NCBI RefSeq assembly: GCF_001570525.1
Contig: NZ_BBXC01000013.1
Location: forward strand, 310,001 to 374,000
Direction of reading: 5' to 3'
Source: Herbidospora sakaeratensis
Lineage (GTDB): Bacteria > Actinomycetota > Actinomycetes > Streptosporangiales > Streptosporangiaceae
Length of the DNA: 64,000 nt
In this document: positions 31,173 through 39,769 of the stretch, piece after piece
Layout: each line of letters starts with the position of its first letter
Position numbering within the stretch: position 1 is the first letter of the stretch
The notes under the pieces: model-generated
Seen by the model: the letters and a program-made list of their open reading frames with translations, nothing else
Told to the model about the DNA's origin: nothing
The model's database searches: none
Made by a program: the position numbers and the translations under genes

Positions 31173-32560
31173 GCAGCCTGGAAGACGTCCTGAACGGCGC
31201 CGGCACGAGCGTCGCCGAGCATCTCCGCAACCTGCCGACGGGGCCAAACGCCTACCCGGGCGTGCCGCCCGAGTTCACCAACTGGCGGGAGGAGCAGTGG
31301 GCCTGGCAGCACACGTGCGTGTTGTTCAACCAGTCGTTCCACATGGCGGAGCTGCTGGTGGAGGGCCCGGACGCGCTGCGGCTGCTGTCGCACCTGGGGG
31401 TGAACAGCTTCGCCCGCTTCCCCGTCGACACCGCCAAGCAGTTCGTGCCGTGCACCCCCGACGGCTACGTCATCGGCGACGTCATCCTGTTCCACCTGGC
31501 CGAGGACACCTTCAACCTGGTCGGCCGCATCCCCGCGCTCAACTGGGTGACCTTCCACGCCGAGACCGGCGGCTTCGACGTCACGGTCACCCTCGACGAC
31601 CGCTCGGCGGCCCGGCCCGACCCGTTCGACCGGGTGCACTACCGCTACCAGATCCAGGGCCCCAACGCCGCCAAGGTGATCGAGAAGGCCACCGGCGCGC
31701 CCGCGCCCGAGCTGAAGTTCTTCCACATGACGTCCATGACCATCGCCGGCCGCCGGGTGCGGGCGCTGCGGCACGGCATGGCCGGTCAGCCCGGTTACGA
31801 GCTGTGGGGCCCGTGGGCGGAGGGCGAGGCCGTGCACGAGGCGCTGGTCGAGGCCGGTCGCGAGCACGGCATGCGCCTGGTCGGCGGCCGGACCTACAGC
31901 TCCAACACCCTCGAATCGGGCTGGATCCCCTCGCCCCTCCCGGCGATCTACACCGGCGAGGCGCTCAGGAGCTACCGCCGGTGGTTGCCCGCCACGAGCT
32001 ACGAGGCCAACGCCAGCATCGGCGGCAGCTTCGTCTCCGCCGACGTCGAGGACTACTACCTCACCCCGTGGGACCTGGGCTACGGCCACATCGTCAAGTT
32101 CGACCACGACTTCGTCGGCCGCGAGGCCCTGGAGAAGCTGGCCTCCCGCGAGCACCGCGTCAAGGTCACCCTGGCTTTGGACACGGCCGCGTTCCTGCGC
32201 GCCATGGCCACCCAGCTGGAGCACGGCGACCCGGCCAAGTGGTTCGAGTTCCCCTCGGCGGTGTACGCGATGCACCCGTACGACCAGGTGCTCGTCGACG
32301 GCGAACCGGCCGGTCTGTCGACCTGGATCGGCTACTCGTGGAACGAGCGCACCATGCTCACCCTGGCCATGGTCGACCCCGCGCACGCCGCGCCCGGCAC
32401 CGAGGTCACCCTCGTGTGGGGCGAGCCGGACGGCGGCACCCGCAAGCTCACCGTCGAGCCGCACGCCCAGATCGAGGTGGCCGGCGTGGTCAGCCCGGTG
32501 CCCTACTCGGAGGTCGCCCGCAGGGCCTACGCCGACGGCGGCTGGCGGCGGGCGCGATGA
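31169..32560 (+). CDS. ligM: Tetrahydrofolate-dependent aromatic O-demethylase, LigM-like
   Basis: A 463-residue protein of the GcvT/aminomethyltransferase family, near the length of LigM of Sphingobium SYK-6, which moves the methyl group of vanillate or 3-O-methylgallate to tetrahydrofolate. The N-terminal YPGVPPEFTNWREEQWAWQ and LFNQSFHMAELLVEGPDALR, GVNSF, and the GQPGYELWGPW core are typical of this aromatic subgroup rather than glycine-cleavage T-protein, and no glycine-cleavage genes are present. GTG at 31169 has GAAGGAG upstream and overlaps the aldolase stop. With the MTHFR-like gene it can recycle methyl-THF; with LigA/LigB it links demethylation to ring opening. Confidence 0.88.
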   Translation: MSSLEDVLNGAGTSVAEHLRNLPTGPNAYPGVPPEFTNWREEQWAWQHTCVLFNQSFHMAELLVEGPDALRLLSHLGVNSFARFPVDTAKQFVPCTPDGYVIGDVILFHLAEDTFNLVGRIPALNWVTFHAETGGFDVTVTLDDRSAARPDPFDRVHYRYQIQGPNAAKVIEKATGAPAPELKFFHMTSMTIAGRRVRALRHGMAGQPGYELWGPWAEGEAVHEALVEAGREHGMRLVGGRTYSSNTLESGWIPSPLPAIYTGEALRSYRRWLPATSYEANASIGGSFVSADVEDYYLTPWDLGYGHIVKFDHDFVGREALEKLASREHRVKVTLALDTAAFLRAMATQLEHGDPAKWFEFPSAVYAMHPYDQVLVDGEPAGLSTWIGYSWNERTMLTLAMVDPAHAAPGTEVTLVWGEPDGGTRKLTVEPHAQIEVAGVVSPVPYSEVARRAYADGGWRRAR

Positions 32561-32892
32561 CCGAGATCCCGGAGACCCCCATCCTCGACCGCGCCCACCA
32601 GTTGCGCGGCTACCGGATGAACAAGATGGCCATGGGCCTGGGCAACCCGGAGGGGCGGGCGGCGTTCCGCGCCGACGAACGCGCCTACCTCGACCGCTTC
32701 GGCCTCACCGAGGAGGAGATCACGGCCGTCATGTCCCGCGACTGGCGCACCATGATCGCCCTGGGCGGCAACCTGTTCCTCATCCTCAAGATCTCCGCGG
32801 TCGACCCGGTGCGCATCACCGAGATCGGCGCCCACCAGGTCGGCATGGACCACGAGTCGTTCCTGCGGGACCGGCTCGGGAAGAAGGTGTAG
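32557..32892 (+). CDS. ligA: Extradiol ring-cleavage dioxygenase, small subunit (LigA-like)
   Basis: A 111-residue alpha subunit of the protocatechuate 4,5-dioxygenase type. Typical features are YRMNKMAMGLGNPEGRAAF, RFGLTEEEITAVMSRDW and ALGGNLFLILK. In the family this small helical subunit packs against the catalytic beta subunit and closes the active site. ATG at 32557 overlaps the ligM stop (ATGA); the gene ends three bases before ligB. Separate alpha and beta genes indicate a LigAB-type enzyme, not a fused gallate dioxygenase such as DesB or GalA. Confidence 0.88.
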   Translation: MTEIPETPILDRAHQLRGYRMNKMAMGLGNPEGRAAFRADERAYLDRFGLTEEEITAVMSRDWRTMIALGGNLFLILKISAVDPVRITEIGAHQVGMDHESFLRDRLGKKV

Positions 32893-32895
32893 ACG

Positions 32896-33738
32896 TTGGC
32901 CACGATCGTCGGCGGCCTGGGCACCTCGCACGTCCCCTCGATCGGCGCCGCCCTGGACAAGGGCCTGCGCGACGCCCCCGAGTGGAAGCCCTTCTTCGAC
33001 GGCTACCTGCCGGCCCAGGAGTGGGTGCGGGAGCGGCGTCCCGACGTCGCCGTCGTCGTCTTCAACGACCACTTCAACGCCCTGTTCCTGGACCGGGTGC
33101 CGACCTTCGCGGTCGGCTGCGCGGCCGAGTACCATCCGGTCGACGAGGGCTGGGGCCCCCGCGCGATCCCGCCGTTCACCGGCGCGGCCGACTTCTCCTG
33201 GCACCTGGTCGACCACCTGGTGGAGAACAGGTTCGACCCGGAGATCATCCAGGAGATCCAGGTCGACCACGGCCTCCAGGTGCCGATGGAGCTGTTCTGG
33301 GGCCGCCCGTCCGACGCCTGGCCGGTGCGGGTCGTGCCGATCTTCGTGAACGTGCTCCAGTACCCGATCCCGCTCCCGATCCGCCTGTACGAGCTGGGCC
33401 GGGCCCTCGGCCGCGCCATCGAGACCTACGACAGCGAGGAGAGGTTCGTCGTGCTGGGCACCGGCGGCCTGTCCCACCAGCTCCAGGGCAGCCGGGCCGG
33501 CTTCCTCAACCCGGCCGCCGACCGGCGCTTCCTGGTCGACATCGCCGAGAACCCGGACGAGCTCGCGAACTGGAGCCGCCAGAAGTACGTGGAGACCTTC
33601 GGCGGCGAAGGGGCGGAGGTCATCATGTGGCTCGTCATGCGGGGCGCGCTCGACCCCGAGGTGGTGGTCCGGCACCGGCACTACTTCTCCCCGGCGTCGA
33701 TGACCGGGGCAGGGATGATCGTGCTGGAGAACGCGTGA
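32896..33738 (+). CDS. ligB: Extradiol ring-cleavage dioxygenase, catalytic subunit (LigB-like)
   Basis: A 280-residue class III extradiol dioxygenase. Iron ligands are visible as H12 in GTSHVPSIG, H59 in FNDHFNALF and a glutamate in GGEGAE (E238 or E241); the acid-base histidine is H194 in GGLSHQLQG. It opens a catecholic ring such as protocatechuate, gallate or 3-O-methylgallate next to the hydroxyls. TTG at 32896 has AAGAAGG upstream and three bases separate it from ligA. No ligC dehydrogenase is present, which points to a more oxygenated substrate (gallate or 3-O-methylgallate) than protocatechuate; this is inference. Confidence 0.9.
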   Translation: MATIVGGLGTSHVPSIGAALDKGLRDAPEWKPFFDGYLPAQEWVRERRPDVAVVVFNDHFNALFLDRVPTFAVGCAAEYHPVDEGWGPRAIPPFTGAADFSWHLVDHLVENRFDPEIIQEIQVDHGLQVPMELFWGRPSDAWPVRVVPIFVNVLQYPIPLPIRLYELGRALGRAIETYDSEERFVVLGTGGLSHQLQGSRAGFLNPAADRRFLVDIAENPDELANWSRQKYVETFGGEGAEVIMWLVMRGALDPEVVVRHRHYFSPASMTGAGMIVLENA

Positions 33739-34442
33739 GCGCCTTCGTGCTCGTCCACGGGGCCTGGCACGGCGGCTGGGTCTGGCAGCGGGTCGCCCCG
33801 CTCCTGCGCGCCGCCGGTCACGAGACGCACACCCCGACCCTGACGGGCGTCAGCGACCGCGCCCACCTGCTGAACCCCTCGGTCGGCCTGGGCACCCACG
33901 TCGAGGACGTCGTCGCGCTGATCGAGGCCTACGACCTGCGCGACGTCGTGCTCGTCGGCCACAGCTACGCCGGGCAGGTCGTCACCGGCGTGGCCGACCG
34001 CGTCGCCGACCGGCTGGCCCGCCGCGTGCACCTCGACGCGTTCGTCGGCGGCGACGGCGAGGCCGCGATCGACCTGCTGCCCGGCACGATCGCCCACCAC
34101 TACCGCGAGTCGGTGGCCGGTCCCGGCTTCGGCTGGCTCATCCCGGTCCGCGACCTGAGCGTGCTCGGCGTGACCGAGGAGAACGACGTCGGCTGGCTCA
34201 CCCCCCGGCTCACCCCGCACCCGTGGCTGACCTACACCGAGCCGCTGCGCCTGACCAGAAAGGGCGACCGGGTGCCGGCGACCTTCATCGAGTGCGTCGG
34301 CTGGATGCGCGTCTTCACCCCGCAGGCCGAACGGGCCGCCGCACGGGGCTGGCCGGTGTTCGAACTGCCGACCGGCCACGAGGCCATGGTCACCGCCCCA
34401 GCGGAGCTGGCCGAACTCCTCCTCCGCGTCGCCGCCGCCTGA
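33735..34442 (+). CDS. Alpha/beta hydrolase, methylesterase-like
   Basis: A 235-residue alpha/beta hydrolase. FVLVHGAWHGGWVWQRV with LLRAAGHETHTPTLTG closely resembles the plant methylesterase/hydroxynitrile-lyase group; the nucleophile is Ser in VGHSYAG and the late TGHEAM supplies the histidine. GTG at 33735 overlaps the ligB stop, so it is the last gene of the ring-cleavage operon. Cleavage of a 3-methoxycatechol acid by LigAB gives a product bearing a methyl ester; an esterase here would release methanol and yield oxalomesaconate for GalB. Hydrolysis of a pyrone lactone (the LigI reaction) is the other option. Both are inferences from context. Confidence 0.75.
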   Translation: MSAFVLVHGAWHGGWVWQRVAPLLRAAGHETHTPTLTGVSDRAHLLNPSVGLGTHVEDVVALIEAYDLRDVVLVGHSYAGQVVTGVADRVADRLARRVHLDAFVGGDGEAAIDLLPGTIAHHYRESVAGPGFGWLIPVRDLSVLGVTEENDVGWLTPRLTPHPWLTYTEPLRLTRKGDRVPATFIECVGWMRVFTPQAERAAARGWPVFELPTGHEAMVTAPAELAELLLRVAAA

Positions 34443-34455
34443 ACCGGCGGCGACA

Positions 34456-34493
34456 GGCCCCCCGCGCCAACCGGCGGCGCGGCGCGGGGGGCC
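34456..34493. terminator. Strong hairpin after the ring-cleavage operon
   Basis: A perfect 13-base stem, GGCCCCCCGCGCC (34456-34468) pairing with GGCGCGGGGGGCC (34481-34493), with a 12-base loop, stands 14 bases after the hydrolase stop and 15 bases before the end of the convergent kinase gene. There is no U tract, as is common in actinobacteria. It probably serves both directions. Confidence 0.8.
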
Positions 34494-34507
34494 GCCCTTC
34501 CCCGGGT

Positions 34508-36490
34508 TCAGCGGCCGAGGCTCCAGGCGCGGAGCGTGCGGTCGCCGGCCGCGCCCGCGACGACGGGGCGGCCGGCGAGTTCGGCGACGGCCACGCCGGC
34601 GGTCGGGCCGCCGGGGCCTGAACCGAGTTCGCCGACGACCGCGCCGCTGTCGAGATTCCAGATCCGTACGGTGATCTCGTCGCCGACCGGGTTGTGGGCG
34701 ACCACCGCGACGGGCACGTCGCCGCGCCGGCCGACGGCGAGGGCGGCGGCGCCTCGGTCATCGGGGCTGCGGTCGCTGAACGCCCACGTCCCTCGGCTTT
34801 TCCCGGTGGCCAGGTCGTGGACGCGAAGCGTGGCGTCCAGGTGGGTGGAGACCAGGATGGGGCCGCCGTCCGACGCGCCGCAGGCGAGCAGCTCGATGCC
34901 GCCGACGTCGCCGGTGCGGAACGAGTGCGTCAGTTTGCCCGTCGCGAGGCTCCGCACGCGGATGCGTTCCGTGCCGTCACCCGTGACGAGCACGTCATCC
35001 TGGCCGAGCCGGCCGAACGCCAGGCCGCTGACGCCCTGGAAGTGGTCGGTGATCGTGGCGCCGATCTGCCTGCCGGTGGCGACGTCGGTGAGGCGTACGA
35101 CACTGTGCAGGTCACGCAGGCTGTCGTACTTCTCCGAGACGGCCACCGTCCGGCGCCCGGCCCAGACGGCGATCACGGGATCGCCGGCGCGGTGCGCGGC
35201 GAGCCGCGTGCCCGCCAGGCTCCACGACCGCATCCCGCCGTCGGCGTGTCCCGTGGTCACGACCGGCGTGCCGCCACTGACGCCGATCGCCACCGAGGTC
35301 ACCGCGGGGCCCCGGTCGCCGAGCCGGGTGAGCGTGGTGGTGCCGGCGTCCCAGACCAAGGCGATCCCCGTGGAGGTGCCGCAGACGACGGTGGCCCCGG
35401 CGGCGGCGACGGCCGTCGGAACACCGTCTCCCTCGGCCAGCGGAACCGGCTCCGTGACCTCCGCGCCGAAGGGAACCGGAGAGGGAGACGCGGATGGGGA
35501 TGGGGATGGAGACGGGGCCGGGGAGACCTCGCGGACGGGATCTGCGCCTGAGTCACGGAAGACGGCCAGAGCGGAGATCGCCGCCGCGCCCACGGCGGCC
35601 ACGCCGCCGATCAGGACCCGGCGGCTCAGCTTCCGGGCCGCCTGCGGCACGGTCTCCGCGTCGTCCACCGGGATGCGCGCGGGTTCGGCGGGCCTGATCA
35701 GCCGCCGCATCAGATCGGCCGCGGACGGGCGGGCCGCGGGATCCTTGGCGAAGCACGGCCTGAGGGAGTCGGCCAGGTGGGCGGGCACTCCGGAGAGGTC
35801 GGGATCCTCGCTGAGGACGGCGTTCACGATGCCGGGAACGGTCTGCCCCCCGAACGCCTGGCGGCCGGTCGCGGCGAACACCATCGTGCCCGCCCAGCTG
35901 AAGACGTCGGACGCCGGTGTCACGCGCTCGCCCCTGAACTGTTCGGGCGACATGTAGGCGGGCGTGCCGATCGGCCCCGACACCATCGTGGTCGAGTCCA
36001 GCGCCTTCGCGATGCCGAAGTCGATCACGATGGGGCCCTCCGGACCGACCAGCACGTTGCCGGGCTTGAAATCGCGGTGCACGATCCCGGCTTCGTGGAT
36101 GGCGGCCAGCGCCGTCAGGGTGGAGATGGCGAGCCGATCGAGCGCGCCTCCCGTGCGTGGACCGGCGTCGCGGACGAGCGCCTGGAGGGTGTCCCCGGCG
36201 ACGTACTCGCTCACGATGTACGGCTGCTCGTCCTGGAGCCCGACGTCGAGCACCGCCGCCGTGCAGAACGCGGCCACCCGGCGCGCCGCCGCCACCTCGC
36301 GCAGGAAACCCCTGGCGGCGTCCTTGTCGTGGCTCAGGTGACGGTGCAGCAGCTTGACGGCGACCTGGTGCCCGGCCTCGTCGATCCCCTGGTAGACCAC
36401 TCCCTGCCCCCCGGAACCGAGCACCCCGACCAGCCGGTAGGCGCCGATTCGCCGGGGGTCTCCCGAGCGGAGCGGGCGGACGTCCGGCAT
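34508..36490 (-). CDS. Ser/Thr protein kinase with WD40-like propeller
   Basis: A 660-residue PknB-type membrane kinase. The kinase domain (about 17-270) has glycine loop LGSGGQG, K46, catalytic HRD at 138-140 and DFG at 157-159. One membrane helix (RRVLIGGVAAVGAAAISAL, about 290-308) is followed by a proline/serine linker and an extracellular region of about 320 residues with repeated (V/T)GHADGxxRxWSL-like units, that is, a WD40 beta-propeller, probably the sensor. ATG at 36490. It stands alone between the aromatic operon and a divergent sensor kinase, so no target can be inferred from neighbours. Confidence 0.87.
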   Translation of the reverse strand: MPDVRPLRSGDPRRIGAYRLVGVLGSGGQGVVYQGIDEAGHQVAVKLLHRHLSHDKDAARGFLREVAAARRVAAFCTAAVLDVGLQDEQPYIVSEYVAGDTLQALVRDAGPRTGGALDRLAISTLTALAAIHEAGIVHRDFKPGNVLVGPEGPIVIDFGIAKALDSTTMVSGPIGTPAYMSPEQFRGERVTPASDVFSWAGTMVFAATGRQAFGGQTVPGIVNAVLSEDPDLSGVPAHLADSLRPCFAKDPAARPSAADLMRRLIRPAEPARIPVDDAETVPQAARKLSRRVLIGGVAAVGAAAISALAVFRDSGADPVREVSPAPSPSPSPSASPSPVPFGAEVTEPVPLAEGDGVPTAVAAAGATVVCGTSTGIALVWDAGTTTLTRLGDRGPAVTSVAIGVSGGTPVVTTGHADGGMRSWSLAGTRLAAHRAGDPVIAVWAGRRTVAVSEKYDSLRDLHSVVRLTDVATGRQIGATITDHFQGVSGLAFGRLGQDDVLVTGDGTERIRVRSLATGKLTHSFRTGDVGGIELLACGASDGGPILVSTHLDATLRVHDLATGKSRGTWAFSDRSPDDRGAAALAVGRRGDVPVAVVAHNPVGDEITVRIWNLDSGAVVGELGSGPGGPTAGVAVAELAGRPVVAGAAGDRTLRAWSLGR

Positions 36491-36630
36491 CCCGCTCCCT
36501 TCTCGGAATGACTCGGGCGACCCCCACCCTACGACGAGCGTGAACCACCGCCCACCTGACGTTCGAGCACACCGCGGCCGCCCGTCGCAGCCGCTAGGGT
36601 CACGCTGGAACGGAGGAAGGCGGGGACAGT

Positions 36631-38619
36631 ATGGCGCGGGTGGGCGCGGTGGTCCTGGGCGTCGTCTCTCCGGTGCTGGTCGCCGTGGCGATGGTGATCT
36701 TCGCGGGGCTTCCCCAGGAATGGCGGCTGCCGGTGACGGTCACACCGCTGACCGCGGCGGGACTGACCTTTCCCGCCATCGGCGCGTTCCTGATCGTCCG
36801 GCGGCCCGGGCTCAAGCTCGCGTGGCTGATGATCGTGGGCGGGCTCGGCGGCGCGCTCTACGACTTCGGCCAGGCGACGGCGCTGGCGTCGGCGGCGGGC
36901 GGCGACCTGGCGACGGCGGGCCGGCTGAGGTTCCTGGCGCTGCTGGGCTGGACGGCGTCCACACTCGCGCTGGAGATCCTGCTGCCGCTCTACTCGCCCG
37001 ACGGGAGGCTGCCGTCACGGCGCTGGCGGGCCGTGGTGTGGCTGGGTGTGCTGGCGGTCGCCGTCGAGGACGTCCGCGTGGTCGTCCGGCCCGATCCGCC
37101 CCTTGCGGGCCATCACCTTCCCGCCGTCATCCCCAACCCGTTCCAGGTTGCCGCGATGGGGCCCTACGACGGGCTGCTCCTGACGGTGGCGTGGACGGGG
37201 ATATTCGTGGCGATCCCGCTGGCGGCGCTGTCGCTGCTGCTGCGGTTCCGCCGGGCCGATCCGGAGGGGCGGCGGCAGATCGGCTGGCCGCTGTTCGCCT
37301 TCGGCGTCTACATCGTGTTCATGCTCCTGTCCGTGGTCGTGCCGGGGCTGTACTGGGTGTCGGTCGTGTGGGCGACGCTGATCCCCGTCGCGCTGGTGTT
37401 CTCGGTGCTGCGCCACCGGTTGTACGGCATCGACACCATCGTCAGCCGGACCTTCGTCGCCGGTGGACTGCTGGCCGTGGTCGGCGCGGTCTATTTCGGC
37501 GTGGCCGCGGTGTCGAGCCTGCTGGTGTCGGGCGTCGGCGAGACGGCCGGGCTCGTCGCCGCCCTGTTGACGGGGGCGTTCTACCAGCCGTTGCGGCGGG
37601 CGCTGCAACGGGCCGTCGACCGCCTGCTCTACGGGCCCGTCGGCGATCCGGGCGTGCTCGCCGAACGGGTGATCCAGGAGGTGCGCCTCGCCGACCCGGC
37701 GCAGGCGCTGGCCTCGGTGATCGGCGTGCTGCGCGAAGGGCTCGCCGTCCAGGGGGTGGCGGCGGAGGTGACCGGCACGGCCGGTGTGGTCGTCGGGCAG
37801 GTCGGTGACACGCCGCGCGAGGTGCCCCTGATCTGGCACCGTGAACAGGTGGGTCGGCTGCTGGTGGGGCCGCCCACCCCGCGCCGGTTCCCGGCCGCGC
37901 ACGACGAACGGGTGCTGGCCACCCTGGTTCCGTACGCGGCCGACGTGGCGCACGCGGTGCGGATGTCGGCCGACCTGCAGCGCTCCCGGGAACGCATCCT
38001 GGCCACCCAGGAGGAGGAGCGGCGGCGGCTGCGCCGCGACTTGCACGACGGTTTGGGCCAGACGCTCAGCGGGATGGCCATGACCATCTCCATCGCCCGG
38101 CACAGCCTGAAGAACTCGCCGGAGGAGACGGACGCGCTGCTCCGCGACCTGCGTTCCGGCATGGACTCCGTGGCCGGCGACATCCGCCAGCTCGTCCACG
38201 GGCTGCGCCCGCCGGTCTTGGACGACCTCGGCCTCCTCGCCGCCGTGACGGCGCTCGCCGGGGAGGGCGGCGCCGAAGGCGCGGCCGTGGAGGTGACGGC
38301 CGAGGGAGAGCTGACCGGCCTGCCCGCCGCCGTCGAGGTGGCCGTCTACCGGATCACGCAGGAGGCGCTGACCAACGTCCGACGGCACGCGGGGGCCACG
38401 CGCGTGCGGGTCGAACTGCGCCGTGAGCCCGGGACGCTGCGCCTGGTCATCGCCGACGACGGCGCGGGGCTCGCGCCGGACCGGCGTCCGGGCGTCGGCC
38501 TGCTGTCCATGCGCGAACGGGCCGCGGAGCTGGGCGGCTTCTGCGGCGTCACCGGCAGGCCGGGGGAGGGCACCACCGTGGTGGTCGAGCTGCCCCTTGC
38601 CGCGACCGAGGTCACGTAG
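36631..38619 (+). CDS. Membrane sensor histidine kinase (NarL type), orphan
   Basis: A 662-residue kinase with about eight N-terminal membrane helices (residues 5-330), a short linker, a degenerate GAF-like region, then HisKA_3 with phospho-acceptor H472 in RRDLHDGLGQTLSGM, and a HATPase domain (ALTNVRRHAGA, IADDGAGLAPD, GVGLLSMRERAAEL). ATG at 36631 has GGAGGAAGG upstream. There is no response-regulator gene on either side, so its partner is elsewhere. Kinases of this layout, membrane sensor plus LiaS/NarX-like core, often respond to envelope stress in actinobacteria, but the signal here is unknown. Confidence 0.87.
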   Translation: MARVGAVVLGVVSPVLVAVAMVIFAGLPQEWRLPVTVTPLTAAGLTFPAIGAFLIVRRPGLKLAWLMIVGGLGGALYDFGQATALASAAGGDLATAGRLRFLALLGWTASTLALEILLPLYSPDGRLPSRRWRAVVWLGVLAVAVEDVRVVVRPDPPLAGHHLPAVIPNPFQVAAMGPYDGLLLTVAWTGIFVAIPLAALSLLLRFRRADPEGRRQIGWPLFAFGVYIVFMLLSVVVPGLYWVSVVWATLIPVALVFSVLRHRLYGIDTIVSRTFVAGGLLAVVGAVYFGVAAVSSLLVSGVGETAGLVAALLTGAFYQPLRRALQRAVDRLLYGPVGDPGVLAERVIQEVRLADPAQALASVIGVLREGLAVQGVAAEVTGTAGVVVGQVGDTPREVPLIWHREQVGRLLVGPPTPRRFPAAHDERVLATLVPYAADVAHAVRMSADLQRSRERILATQEEERRRLRRDLHDGLGQTLSGMAMTISIARHSLKNSPEETDALLRDLRSGMDSVAGDIRQLVHGLRPPVLDDLGLLAAVTALAGEGGAEGAAVEVTAEGELTGLPAAVEVAVYRITQEALTNVRRHAGATRVRVELRREPGTLRLVIADDGAGLAPDRRPGVGLLSMRERAAELGGFCGVTGRPGEGTTVVVELPLAATEVT

Positions 38620-38624
38620 CCGGG

Positions 38625-39116
38625 TCAGGCCGTCGTTTCGCGGACGTCCTTCCCCTGCTCGGCGAACGCCTTGAAGTCCTCCATGTGCTGTCGCGACTGC
38701 TTGCGGAAGGCGCCGGGCATCAGCAGCGCCACCAGCTTCATCAGGAAGCCGTCGAACCGGTATTCGTTCTCGCACTCCCAGAGCGTCGTCTCCGGGCCGG
38801 CCACGGTCAGCCGGTCGCGCACGGCGCTCCACATGCCCGCGCCGACGATCTCGCGCTCGAAGTGGACGACGCCCGGTTCCGGGATCTCCCGCAGGTCCGC
38901 CGGTTCCCGGCGGGTGATGGTCTCGACGCACTCCATCGTCCGCCCGCCCATCTGCAACACGACCCGCGACCTGGTGCCAAGTTGCCCGTGCTCCCCGCTC
39001 AGCGGTTCGTGCAGCACCAGACCCCGCAACCACATCGGCAGGTGCGCCGGGTCGGCGAGCGACTGTGCCACTCTCTCCCGGGGCAGGGCGATCTCGATGG
39101 AGACGGTGTATCGCAT
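38625..39116 (-). CDS. SRPBCC-fold protein
   Basis: A 163-residue START-like (SRPBCC) protein: RYTVSIEIALPRERVAQSLADPAHLPMW resembles the start of polyketide-cyclase/dehydrase-like helix-grip proteins, and TLWECENEYRFDGFLMKL the middle strands. Such folds bind hydrophobic ligands; no enzyme role can be read. ATG at 39116 is seven bases after the stop of the preceding SRPBCC gene, and it is the last gene of an ArsR-SRPBCC-SRPBCC operon. Its 3' end lies five bases from the end of the convergent sensor kinase. Confidence 0.75.
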   Translation of the reverse strand: MRYTVSIEIALPRERVAQSLADPAHLPMWLRGLVLHEPLSGEHGQLGTRSRVVLQMGGRTMECVETITRREPADLREIPEPGVVHFEREIVGAGMWSAVRDRLTVAGPETTLWECENEYRFDGFLMKLVALLMPGAFRKQSRQHMEDFKAFAEQGKDVRETTA

Positions 39117-39123
39117 GGGCGCA

Positions 39124-39768
39124 TCACTCTCTGTCGGGCGCGTAGAACGCGGTGGTGGCCGCGACCGCGGCGGCGACGTGTTCCGGTTCGCCACCGGCGG
39201 CCAGGTGGGCCCGGCCCCAGGCCGCGGCGCTGCGGCGGCTGAACTCGCGTCCTTCGGGCGACTTCCCGAACTCGTCGTGGCCGGCGATCTCACCGTCGGC
39301 CAGGAGCCGGGCCAGGGCCAGCAGGGCCAGGTCCCAGCCGACGCCCCCGGCGCCCGGGCCGTAGGTGGGGAAGGAGGGCTCCCCGATGACCGCCGCGTGG
39401 ATCAGCTCGAGCTCCGTGTCGCCGTCGGGGCCGGGGACCAGCCGCACTTCGACCTCGCTCGTGCCGGGCCAGGCGTCGGCGTCCGGTCCGTAGAGCCAGG
39501 ACACCTTGAGCAGGCGCGGCGGCTCGCACCGGAGGATGTCGCCGTGCTCGCCGCTGTCCAGCGCGAACGTTCCGCCGGGCCGGAGGTCCCCGGTGACCGT
39601 GTTCAGCCAGCGGCGCAGCCGCTCGGGGTCGGTGATGGCGTCCCAGACGTCGTCGATCCCGGCGTCGTACCGACGCCGCAGCTCCACGGTGTACGCCTCG
39701 CCGGCGGGCACGCTGCCGGTGCCCATCGCCCGGTGCACGGCGGCCAGTTCGTCGAGCAGGTCTTTCAT
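39124..39768 (-). CDS. AHSA1-type SRPBCC protein
   Basis: A 214-residue protein whose middle (ELRRRYDAGIDDVWDAITDP, ERLRRWLNTVTGDLRPGGTF) is a typical AHSA1/SRPBCC domain, with a C-terminal extension of alternating helices ending in HVAAAVAATTAFYAPD. In actinobacteria this type is commonly encoded directly after an ArsR regulator. ATG at 39768 stands one base after the ArsR stop, so the two are translationally coupled. The ligand is unknown; the pairing suggests a small hydrophobic compound controls or is handled by the unit. Confidence 0.82.
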   Translation of the reverse strand: MKDLLDELAAVHRAMGTGSVPAGEAYTVELRRRYDAGIDDVWDAITDPERLRRWLNTVTGDLRPGGTFALDSGEHGDILRCEPPRLLKVSWLYGPDADAWPGTSEVEVRLVPGPDGDTELELIHAAVIGEPSFPTYGPGAGGVGWDLALLALARLLADGEIAGHDEFGKSPEGREFSRRSAAAWGRAHLAAGGEPEHVAAAVAATTAFYAPDRE

Positions 39769-39769
39769 G

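Noticed and set aside
31169-32560. Glycine-cleavage T-protein
   Set aside because: The length and N-terminus match LigM, and no glycine-cleavage partner genes are present.
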